Shown here piece by piece: positions 1 to 5,837 of a stretch of 8,486 bases of DNA. Position 1 is the first letter of the stretch, and each line of letters begins with the position of its first letter. The stretch spans positions 1-8,486 of the forward strand of contig JAJYXX010000341.1 in NCBI GenBank assembly GCA_021801545.1. The letters run 5' to 3'. The notes under the pieces were generated by a model. The model ran no database searches and had not been told where the DNA came from. It saw nothing but the letters and a program-made list of their open reading frames with translations. The position numbers were made by a program, and so were the translations under genes. Source of the DNA: Chloroflexota bacterium (GTDB lineage Bacteria; Chloroflexota; Limnocylindria; Limnocylindrales; CSP1-4).

Positions 1-471
1 GTGGCCGAGCTCGTCGAGCGTGCCGCGTGGGCGAAGGTCGAGATCGTGAGCGCGGATGAACGCGAGCAGGGAGCCAGCGGCGGGCGGATCACGCTCAACC
101 TCGGGCACTCGCTCGGACACGCGGTGGAGGCGGCCAGTCGCTACGTCGAGCTCCGCCACGGCGAGGCGGTCGCGTACGGCCTGCGGGCGGCTGTTCAGAT
201 CGGCCTCGAACTCGGGCTGACCCCGGCCGGACGGGCCGGACGGATCCTCGCTCTCCTCGCCCGGCTCGGGCTGGGCCAGGGCCGGCTCCCCTACTCCGCC
301 GGCACCGTGCGGGACGCGCTCGAGACCGACAAGAAGCATGCCGGCGGCCGGCTTCGCTGGGTCCTGCCCGATGGCTCCGGGGTCGTCGTCCGGTCCGACG
401 TCCCCGATGCGACCGTCGAGCGGGCGATCGCCGGGTTGCTGGCCGAAGCCCCGGAGGGGGTCGTCCGATGA
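1..471 (+). CDS. aroB: 3-dehydroquinate synthase, C-terminal part (5' end outside window)
   Basis: Converts DAHP to 3-dehydroquinate, the second step of the shikimate pathway (NAD- and divalent-metal-dependent, cytosolic). The visible 156 codons match the C-terminal helical domain: DEREQG (19-24), the metal-site motif LNLGHSLGHAVE (32-43), HGEAVAYG (53-60) and DKK (110-112). H36/H40 and H53 are the expected metal-ligand histidines. The family is about 350-370 residues long, so about 200 N-terminal residues, including the NAD-binding domain, lie upstream. The GTG at base 1 is simply an in-frame codon at the edge, not the real start. Compared with the usual form, the loop between DERE.G and LN seems about three residues longer (ASGGRIT), and GHT is GHS. 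The stop overlaps the aroQ start as ATGA, so the two are probably translated together. Identity is seen from motifs; the exact insertion is from memory of the family. Confidence 0.95.
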   Translation: MAELVERAAWAKVEIVSADEREQGASGGRITLNLGHSLGHAVEAASRYVELRHGEAVAYGLRAAVQIGLELGLTPAGRAGRILALLARLGLGQGRLPYSAGTVRDALETDKKHAGGRLRWVLPDGSGVVVRSDVPDATVERAIAGLLAEAPEGVVR

Positions 472-941
472 GCCGCGTCCGCGTTCTCGTCCTCGAGGGG
501 CCGAACCTGAACCTCGTCGGCACGCGCGAACCCGAGATCTACGGGCACGAGACGCTCGACCAGATCCATGCCGGCATCGCCCGGCGCGCCATCGAGCTCG
601 GCCTGGACGTCGAGTTCTTCCAGTCGAACCATGAGGGGGCGCTCATCGACCGCCTGCACGCCCGCGACTTCGACGTCGCGATCGTGAACGCGGGCGGTCT
701 GACGCACACGAGCGTGTCACTCCGCGATGCCCTCCTCGCCGTCGAGCGGCCATTCATCGAGGTTCACCTCTCCGATCCCTCCCGGCGGGAGCCCTTCCGG
801 CACGTCAACTACCTCCACGACATCGCCCTCGAATCGATCGTCGGCCAGGGGGCGCGCGGCTATCACCTGGCGCTCGAGTCGATCGCGCGACGGGCCGCGG
901 CCGGCACACTTCGACGAGAGGGGATGGGCGCCGGTGGCTGA
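468..941 (+). CDS. aroQ: type II 3-dehydroquinate dehydratase
   Basis: Dehydrates 3-dehydroquinate to 3-dehydroshikimate, the step directly after AroB; type II enzymes usually form dodecamers. The 157-residue length fits the family (about 145-155). Motifs in order: GPNLNLVGTREPEIYG (11-26), with the active-site lid R20 and catalytic Y25; FFQSNHEGALID (50-61); NAGGLTHTSVSLRDAL (74-89), with N74 and H80; EVHLSDPSRREPFRH (98-112), with the catalytic-dyad H100; then GQGARGYHLALE. All expected catalytic residues are present. The usual NPGAYTHTS is NAGGLTHTS, and FRHHSYLS is FRHVNYLH, so it is somewhat divergent but probably active. The ATG overlaps the aroB stop and has a strong GGAGGGGG ribosome site (453-460) seven bases ahead, which fixes the start. 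The 3' end overlaps the next gene by 8 bases. Confidence 0.96.
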   Translation: MSRVRVLVLEGPNLNLVGTREPEIYGHETLDQIHAGIARRAIELGLDVEFFQSNHEGALIDRLHARDFDVAIVNAGGLTHTSVSLRDALLAVERPFIEVHLSDPSRREPFRHVNYLHDIALESIVGQGARGYHLALESIARRAAAGTLRREGMGAGG

Positions 942-1329
942 GCGACGCGGCCGGAGGCCGGCCGGGGACGACGCGGGGGTTCCGGAGGCGCAGCCGGCCG
1001 ATGCGACCGTGCCCGTGACCGGCGACGCGGTCCGGCTGGCGCCGCTCCGGGCTCGGATCGACGCGATCGACCGGGAGATCGTCGGCCTGCTCAACGAGCG
1101 CGCCGAGATCGCGCTGGAGATCGGCCGGGTCAAGAAGGCGAGCGGCCGACGCACGATCCGCGACGCAGCTCGCGAGCAGGAAGTCATCGAGCACGTCACC
1201 CGCGCCAGCGCCGGCCTCTTCCCCGAGCCCGAGCTCGTCGCGCTCTACCGGACCCTCATCGCCGCCACCCGCAAGGTCCAGTCGCGCGACCGGGCCCGGA
1301 TCCGCGAGGGCGCCGAGAAAGCGGAGTAG
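934..1329 (+). CDS. stand-alone chorismate mutase, AroQ class
   Basis: Rearranges chorismate to prephenate, the entry to phenylalanine and tyrosine. With a GTG start at 934 the protein has 131 residues: an Arg/Ala/Pro-rich N-terminal stretch of about 34, then an all-helical CM_2 domain (about 35-117). Aligned by eye to the E. coli PheA mutase domain, the active-site residues are kept: R39, R56, K67, D77, R80, E81 and Q116 (E. coli R11, R28, K39, D48, R51, E52, Q88). No prephenate dehydratase, dehydrogenase or DAHP synthase domain is fused. The frame is open back to 727, but a start there would run through most of the 3' half of aroQ. GTG 934 gives an 8-base overlap (GTGGCTGA) with the aroQ stop and has a purine-rich GAGAGGGG about 11 bases upstream. 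GTG at 1009 or 1015 would remove the tail and is the alternative. It is the last gene of the + strand operon. Confidence 0.9.
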   Translation: MAERRGRRPAGDDAGVPEAQPADATVPVTGDAVRLAPLRARIDAIDREIVGLLNERAEIALEIGRVKKASGRRTIRDAAREQEVIEHVTRASAGLFPEPELVALYRTLIAATRKVQSRDRARIREGAEKAE

Positions 1330-1331
1330 CC

Positions 1332-1375
1332 GGGCGCCGAGGGAGGCGCTGGTTCCACGGGCAGCGCAGCCGCCC
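1332..1375. terminator. GC-rich hairpins in the convergent gap (possible bidirectional terminator)
   Basis: The 57-base gap between the chorismate mutase stop and the vapC stop holds two inverted repeats. One is a GCGCC/GGCGC stem (1334-1338 with 1345-1349, 6-base loop). The other is a tighter hairpin at 1359-1375 with six G-C pairs, one A/C mismatch and a 3-base loop. Neither is followed by a T-run on either strand, so intrinsic termination is not established. The position between two converging transcripts is the main argument; chance pairing in such GC-rich DNA is quite possible. Confidence 0.25.
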
Positions 1376-1386
1376 AACGGAGGTGC

Positions 1387-1804
1387 TCAGTCGGCTGTCG
1401 GATCGACAATCGAGAGCCCCTCGAAGTACGCCCGGTAGAACCCGCGGTCGCGGGTGAGCAGGCGGTCCGCGTGAGCGAGCGCGTGCGCGGCGATGAGGAA
1501 GTCGGCCACCATCCGCGACCGAGCCCCACCCCGCTCGCGATATCGTCGCCACGCCATTCCGGCCGCCAGAGCGGCAGAGCGACTCAGCTGCTCGTATTCG
1601 ACGCCGAGGCGGGACATCGCGTCGTCCGCCGAAGCCGTCGTCGGGTAGTAGCCGGCCACCTCCGCCCACACGACGTCACGCGCAACCAGGCGCCCCTCGG
1701 CCAGGCAACGGGGGAGAGGGGACCACCCGCAGGGACTGGCGACCAAAAGTCGCATCGCCCCCCAGGATGTCCAGCAAGACACTGGTATCGAGGGCGGTGA
1801 TCAC
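1387..1804 (-). pseudogene. vapC: VapC-type PIN-domain ribonuclease toxin, interrupted by a frameshift
   Basis: PIN-domain toxins of VapBC pairs are Mg-dependent endoribonucleases that cut tRNA, rRNA or mRNA until bound by the antitoxin. The C-terminal frame (from about 1710 to 1387) has VVWAEVAG, VADFLIAAHAL and LLTRDRGFY. The N-terminal PIN strand, VITALDTSVLLDILGGD, is in a different frame, starting at GTG 1804, which overlaps the vapB stop as GTGA. The two frames join if one base is removed near 1706-1726, where the + strand has runs of five (1710-1714) and four (1718-1721) G. The repaired product is 138 residues, the usual length, with the full acidic set D6, E48, D101, D119. As written, the longest intact frame starts at GTG 1782 and lacks D6, so it should be inactive. 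Whether this is a real mutation or a homopolymer sequencing error cannot be told from one sequence. Confidence 0.85.
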
Positions 1805-2031
1805 ACTGCGTCGGGTTCGCCACGGAGCTCGGCGATGAGCTCATCAGTGGACTTGCCCAGGTCAAGCGACCCGTAGAGCGCCTCGAGCTCGTCTCCGGTC
1901 GTGACCTTCTGGGCCACGAGGCGTCCCTGCTCCTCGCCGAATTCGAGCACCGATCCGGCCCTCAGGCCGAGCCGATCGCGCAGCCGCTTCGGGATCGTGA
2001 TCTGGCCTTTCTCCGACAGCACAGCTTTCAT
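1801..2031 (-). CDS. vapB: AbrB/MazE-fold antitoxin of the VapBC pair
   Basis: A 76-residue protein with an N-terminal SpoVT/AbrB swapped-hairpin DNA-binding domain, MKAVLSEKGQITIPKRLRDR and following LGLRAGSVLEF (1-31). This is the classic opening of AbrB-family antitoxins. The C-terminal part (about 45-76, ending DELIAELRGEP) is the likely toxin-binding tail. In such pairs the antitoxin neutralises the PIN toxin and represses its own promoter as a dimer or complex. The ATG at 2031 is the only possible start nearby, since an in-frame TAA lies six bases upstream. No Shine-Dalgarno sequence stands in front of it, but a good promoter does (see 2038-2066). Its stop overlaps the vapC GTG. Local G+C falls to about 52-63% (60-base lines from 1741 to 2041) against about 72% in a sampled line of the fused trp gene, which fits later acquisition. 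Confidence 0.92.
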   Translation of the reverse strand: MKAVLSEKGQITIPKRLRDRLGLRAGSVLEFGEEQGRLVAQKVTTGDELEALYGSLDLGKSTDELIAELRGEPDAV

Positions 2032-2036
2032 ACATT

Positions 2037-2059
2037 AATGGTAGGAATTCCTGCTCATT
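2037..2059. promoter_or_regulatory. palindromic operator candidate for VapB/VapBC
   Basis: A perfect 10-base palindrome, AGGAATTCCT (2043-2052), lies in the spacer and just touches the -10 of the vapB promoter. It is flanked by a second inverted pair, AATG (2037-2040) and CATT (2056-2059), giving an imperfect 23-base dyad (arm gaps of 2 and 3 bases). AbrB-type antitoxins usually bind such dyads over their own promoter, so autorepression is the natural reading. The palindrome is seen directly; the binding is inferred. Confidence 0.5.
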
Positions 2060-2066
2060 TGGTCAA
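2038..2066 (-). promoter_or_regulatory. sigma-70-like promoter of vapBC, predicted leaderless
   Basis: Read on the - strand: TTGACC (2066-2061, 5 of 6 matches to TTGACA), a 17-base spacer, then TACCAT (2043-2038, 4 of 6 matches to TATAAT and fitting TANNNT). Seven bases beyond the last -10 base is position 2031, the A of the vapB ATG. The predicted transcript would therefore start on the start codon. The -35 begins 17 bases after the trpA stop, so the pair can be expressed separately from the trp operon. The match is good by eye; the start point is inferred from spacing. Confidence 0.6.
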
Positions 2067-2082
2067 CCTGGGCGCTTGCCCG

Positions 2083-2952
2083 TCACTTGCACTCAGCCGT
2101 CGCGGCGCGGAGCGAGCGGACGAGGCGGCCGAGCGCCGCCAGGTTGCGGCCGTCGGGACCGAGCGCGTCGACAAGCGCGGAGGCGACGATGATCCCGTCG
2201 GCGCCTGCCCGGGCGAGCGCGCGGGTATGCGCCGGGCGACTGACGCCGAAGCCGACCGCGACCGGGATAGGCGAGACGGCCCGAACGTGGCGAACGAGGC
2301 GGCCGACCGCCCGCGGCAGCGACCGCCGGGCACCGGTGACGCCGACCAGCGAGACGCAGTAGAGGAAGCCGCCACTCCGCGCCGCGATCCGGACGCGTCG
2401 CTCGGGCGGCGTCGTGGGTGCCACGAGGTAGACGACGGCGAGTCCGACGTCGCGAGCGACCGGCTCGAACCGGACGCCCTCGTCGGGGGTGAGGTCGGCC
2501 ACGATGATTCCCGACGCGCCCGCGGCAGCGAGGCGGCCCGCGACGGCCCTGCCGTCACCGCCGCCGATCACCTGGTTCGAATAGCACATCGGGACGAGCG
2601 GGAGGTCCGGCCGAGCCGCCGAGATCCGCTCCAAGAGGGCGATGGACCCGTCGAGCGTCGCCCCGGCCCCGAGCGCGACGGACGCCGCGTGCTGGAGCGT
2701 CGCGCCGTCGGCCAGCGGGTCGGAGTACGGGAGCCCGATCTCGAGCAGGTCGGCGCCCGCGTCGGCGGCGGCCAGCGCGGCCAGGTAGCTCGTATCCGCG
2801 TCCGGATAGCCGGCGACGATATACGGGATGAGGGCGGCCCGCCCCTCGGCCCTCGCCCTCGCGAACGCGGCCCCGATCCGGCGGGCACCCCGCGTTTCGT
2901 TCGTACCAGCCGACGTCGTCGGGGGTCGGTCGGCCGCGATCGGTGCCGTCAT
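2083..2952 (-). CDS. trpA: tryptophan synthase alpha subunit
   Basis: Cleaves indole-3-glycerol phosphate to indole and glyceraldehyde-3-phosphate; indole then passes to TrpB. It is a TIM barrel of 289 residues, about 20-25 longer than usual because of an Ala/Thr/Arg-rich N-terminus. Key motifs: ADLLEIGLPYSDPLADG (67-83), with the catalytic pair E71 and D82 (E49/D60 in the Salmonella enzyme); FLYCVSLVGVTGAR (196-209), with Y198 and loop-6 T206; and the phosphate-site GFGVS (234-238). The common YYNP and VPDLP stretches are YSNQ (124-127) and VADLT (151-155), so it is slightly divergent. The ATG at 2952 overlaps the trpCFB stop as ATGA. The strong ribosome site 5 bases ahead rules in this start over the in-frame GTG at 2967. 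It is the last trp gene, with no clear terminator after it (only a 4-base-pair stem at 2070-2081). Confidence 0.96.
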   Translation of the reverse strand: MTAPIAADRPPTTSAGTNETRGARRIGAAFARARAEGRAALIPYIVAGYPDADTSYLAALAAADAGADLLEIGLPYSDPLADGATLQHAASVALGAGATLDGSIALLERISAARPDLPLVPMCYSNQVIGGGDGRAVAGRLAAAGASGIIVADLTPDEGVRFEPVARDVGLAVVYLVAPTTPPERRVRIAARSGGFLYCVSLVGVTGARRSLPRAVGRLVRHVRAVSPIPVAVGFGVSRPAHTRALARAGADGIIVASALVDALGPDGRNLAALGRLVRSLRAATAECK

Positions 2953-5837
2953 CGTGTCCCCTCCCACCGCTCGAGCGTCGCGAGGTCCTTGTCACCCCGG
3001 CCGGAAAGGCCGAGGAGGACGATCGTCTCGTCCGGGTAGGGCGCGCCGGACCCCTCCGTGCCGGCGAGCAGGCGCGGCAGGACGGCGAACGCGTGCGCGG
3101 TCTCGAGCGCCGGCAGGATCCCCTCGGCACTGGTGACGGCCCGCATCGCCGCGATGGCGTCGGCGTCGGTCGCAGCCGCGATCTCGAGTCGGCCGGCCTG
3201 GAAAAGCGCGGAGATCTGAGGACCGACGCCCGGATAGTCGAGGCCGGCCGAGATCGAGTGGGCCTCGACGACCTGGCCGTCGCGATCCTGGAGCATGAGC
3301 GAGCGAGCGCCGTGGAGAATCCCGGCACTCCCCCCGGCGAGCGCCGCGGCATGACGACCGGTCGGGATCCCGTCACCGGCGGCCTCGGCGACCGCCAGGC
3401 GGACGCCCAGTTCGCCGATGAACCGGCTCAGGAGACCGATCGCGTTCGAGCCCCCGCCGACGCAGGCGAGGACGAGGTCGGGCAGCCGGCCCTCGGTCTC
3501 GATGAGCTGGGCCGCCGCCTCGTCGCCGATCACCCGCTGGAGGTCGCGGACGATCGTCGGGTACGGATGCGGCCCCATCGCTGAGCCGAGGACGTAGTGC
3601 GTCGTCTCGACGTTCGTCACCCAGTCGCGCATCGCGTCGTTGATCGCGTCCTTCAGCGTCGCGCTGCCGCTCGTCACCGGGCGGACCTCCGCCCCGAGGG
3701 CGTGCATCCGCAGGACGTTCGGCGCCTGGCGCTCGATGTCCTCGGCGCCCATGTAGACGACGCAGGGCAGCCCGAGGAGCGCGCAGGCGGTCGCGGTCGC
3801 GACGCCGTGCTGGCCGGCGCCGGTCTCGGCGATCACCCGCGACTTGCCGAGGCGCCGGGTGAGGAGCGCCTGACCGAGCGCGTTGTTGATCTTGTGGGCA
3901 CCGGTGTGGGCGAGGTCCTCGCGCTTCAGGTAGAGACGCAGGCGCCACGGCAGCCGTCCGCCGCCCTCGTCACCGGCGATCAGGCGGGCTGTCGCGAGCG
4001 TCTCATCCGCCAGGCGATCGGCGCGGTAGAGCGGCGTCGGACGACCGGCATACCGGGCGAGGAGCTCGCGGAGCTCCGACCAGAAACGCGGGTCGTGGCG
4101 GAGCTCGTCGTAGGCACGCTCGAGCTGTTCGAGGGCGGCCATGAGCGTTTCCGGCACGTACCGGCCACCGAACTGGCGCTCGATCCCCCATCTGCCCTGG
4201 GCGTCGGCCTCGAGGAGGCCGGGGTCGACGGGCGTGGGGTGGAACGGAACGTGGGGCTGATCGACGCGGGCCACCCGGGCGCGCTTGACGAAGAGGGCGA
4301 CGAGGAACGGATCCTTCCGCACGCGCTCGCCGGGCACGCGGGGAGCCTCGACGCCGGATGCCACGTCGACCCCGACCGCCGGGATCGCGCGCAGCGCGTC
4401 CGCGACGTTCGCGGGATGGAGACCGCCGGCGAGCCCGACAGGAAGCTCGCGGGCCACCGCCGCGGCGAGCGCTTCCGCCGCGCGCCGGCCGGTCCCGCCC
4501 GGATACGGTCCGCCGGCCGTGTCGAGGAGCAGCTGCTCGCATGGACCGGCGGCGAGGTAGGCGCGGCCGGTCTCGATCACCTCGGCGGCCGTCCGCTCGA
4601 CGTCTGCCGGCGGCTCGGCCGGCAGGTGGAGCACCTTCCAGACCGGTCGATCGAGCCGGCCGACGAGCCCGATCGGCTCGCGGCCGTTCAGTTGAACGAC
4701 GTCCGGGTCGAGCGCGGTCACGATCGCGGCGAGCTCCTCGGCGGAGCGGTCGGCGGTGATCGCGACGATCCGCGGTCGACCGGGCCGCGGCGATACCGAG
4801 CGAGCCAGGCGGGCCAGGCCGACGGCCTCCGACAGCTCGAGCGCGCGCGGCGTGCCCGGGACGAGGTTGAGGCCGATCGCGTCGGCACCGGCCGAGAGCG
4901 CGGCCTCGATGCCGGCCTCGTCGGTCAGCCCGCAGATCTTCACGAACGGGACGCGCGCGAGCGACGCCGGGTCTACGGGAGGGGTGCCCGCGGCGACGAA
5001 CGAAGCGGCGGCGGCGGCGGGATTCGGGGCGCGCATCAACGTCTCGCCGATCAGCGCGGCATCGAAGCCGAGCGCCCGCCAGCCGGCGAGCGTCGCGGGC
5101 TCCCGCACGCCCGACTCCGCCACGACGAGCCGATCGTCGGGCACGAGGGCCCGGAGCCGGACGGCGCGCTCGACGTCGACGACGAGGGTCCGAAGATCGC
5201 GGTTGTTCAGCCCGATCAGCCGCGCCTGGGTCGCCAGTGCCCGCTCGAGCTCGTGCTCGTCGTGCGCCTCGACGAGCGGCTCGAGCCCCACCTCGAACGC
5301 CTGATCGACGAGCCGGGCCAGACGGCGCGCCGGGTGGAGGACGGCGAGGAGGAGCACGAGGTCGGCGCCGGCGGCGCGGAGCAGCGGCAGCTGGCGCTCG
5401 TCGACGACGAACTCCTTGGCCAGGACGGGCACGCTCACCGCCGCCCGGACGGCCCGGAGGTCGTCGATCGAGCCGTCGAACCAGTGGGGCTCGCAGAGGA
5501 CGGAGACCACGGCCGCCCCGCCGGCCGCGTACGCCCGGGCGCGCGCGACCGGGTCGTCCGAATGGGCGGCGATCGCTCCGGCCGACGGGGAGCTGCGCTT
5601 CACCTCGGCGATCACGTGGAGGCCGGGGGCGGCGAGTCGAAGGGCGGCTGAACGGGGCGGCGGACCGGCCGCGGCGGCGAGCGCCAGCTCGGCGAACGAC
5701 CGGCCGGCGAGCTCCGCGGCGACATCGGCCTTCCGGCGAGCGGCGATCTCCACGACGACGTTCCGGCCCCGGCGGTCCGGGCGCTCCGGGCGATCCCGGC
5801 GGGTCGCCGGCCCGGGCCGGCCTGCGATGACGGTCAT
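2949..5837 (-). CDS. trpCFB: trifunctional fusion: indole-3-glycerol phosphate synthase / phosphoribosylanthranilate isomerase / tryptophan synthase beta
   Basis: One uninterrupted 962-codon frame holds three complete enzymes. TrpC (about 26-283): E78 and K80 in VIAEVKRSSPSAG, K141 in AKEF, E190, N211 in GLNNRDL, E241-S242. TrpF (about 296-517): catalytic C302 in FVKICGLT and D439 in LLLDTAGG, GGTG (447-450), LAGGLHPANV (469-478); the usual VQLHG is VQLNG. TrpB (about 545-962): PLP lysine K649 in HTGAHKINNALGQ, E671 in ETGAGQHG, phosphate loop GGGSNAIG (794-801), S945 in LSGRGDKD, a TrpB1-type enzyme. Linkers are about 14 residues (C-F) and about 30 residues (F-B). No ribosome site is visible in front of either inner domain, so separate internal translation is not suggested. 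The ATG overlaps the trpD stop (ATGA), with GGAGGG 9 bases upstream, and precedes an Arg/Pro-rich tail of about 25 residues. TrpC-TrpF fusions are well known in enterobacteria; adding TrpB is uncommon to my knowledge. Confidence 0.96.
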   Translation of the reverse strand: MTVIAGRPGPATRRDRPERPDRRGRNVVVEIAARRKADVAAELAGRSFAELALAAAAGPPPRSAALRLAAPGLHVIAEVKRSSPSAGAIAAHSDDPVARARAYAAGGAAVVSVLCEPHWFDGSIDDLRAVRAAVSVPVLAKEFVVDERQLPLLRAAGADLVLLLAVLHPARRLARLVDQAFEVGLEPLVEAHDEHELERALATQARLIGLNNRDLRTLVVDVERAVRLRALVPDDRLVVAESGVREPATLAGWRALGFDAALIGETLMRAPNPAAAAASFVAAGTPPVDPASLARVPFVKICGLTDEAGIEAALSAGADAIGLNLVPGTPRALELSEAVGLARLARSVSPRPGRPRIVAITADRSAEELAAIVTALDPDVVQLNGREPIGLVGRLDRPVWKVLHLPAEPPADVERTAAEVIETGRAYLAAGPCEQLLLDTAGGPYPGGTGRRAAEALAAAVARELPVGLAGGLHPANVADALRAIPAVGVDVASGVEAPRVPGERVRKDPFLVALFVKRARVARVDQPHVPFHPTPVDPGLLEADAQGRWGIERQFGGRYVPETLMAALEQLERAYDELRHDPRFWSELRELLARYAGRPTPLYRADRLADETLATARLIAGDEGGGRLPWRLRLYLKREDLAHTGAHKINNALGQALLTRRLGKSRVIAETGAGQHGVATATACALLGLPCVVYMGAEDIERQAPNVLRMHALGAEVRPVTSGSATLKDAINDAMRDWVTNVETTHYVLGSAMGPHPYPTIVRDLQRVIGDEAAAQLIETEGRLPDLVLACVGGGSNAIGLLSRFIGELGVRLAVAEAAGDGIPTGRHAAALAGGSAGILHGARSLMLQDRDGQVVEAHSISAGLDYPGVGPQISALFQAGRLEIAAATDADAIAAMRAVTSAEGILPALETAHAFAVLPRLLAGTEGSGAPYPDETIVLLGLSGRGDKDLATLERWEGTR
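2958..2964 (-). promoter_or_regulatory. ribosome binding site deciding the trpA start
   Basis: GGAGGGG on the - strand, 5 bases before ATG 2952. It falls inside the longer reading frame that would begin at GTG 2967, so it argues for the internal ATG. It lies within the last codons of the TrpB part of the upstream gene. Confidence 0.75.

Noticed and set aside
727..933. Extended N-terminus of the chorismate mutase frame
   Set aside because: It would lie inside aroQ for over 200 bases and translates to Ser/Arg/Pro-rich sequence typical of an out-of-frame read.
1705..1726. Programmed ribosomal frameshift in vapC
   Set aside because: No recognisable slippery heptamer with a downstream structure; only homopolymer runs. 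A mutation or read error is simpler.
1387..1782. Intact vapC starting at GTG 1782
   Set aside because: This start gives MSCWTSWGAM and loses the first PIN aspartate, while LDTSVLLD is plainly encoded one frame away; a frameshift explains it better.
2070..2081. Terminator after trpA
   Set aside because: Only a 4-base-pair GGGC/GCCC stem and no T-run on the - strand; too weak to annotate.
2038..3039. A 333-codon + strand frame opposite trpA
   Set aside because: Charged low-complexity translation, starting inside the vapB promoter; trpA on the other strand explains the region.
3597..5651. A 684-codon open frame on the + strand, antisense to trpCFB
   Set aside because: Arg/Gly/Asp/Glu-rich composition with no recognisable domain. 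It mirrors a real gene in very GC-rich DNA, where stop codons are rare in other frames.
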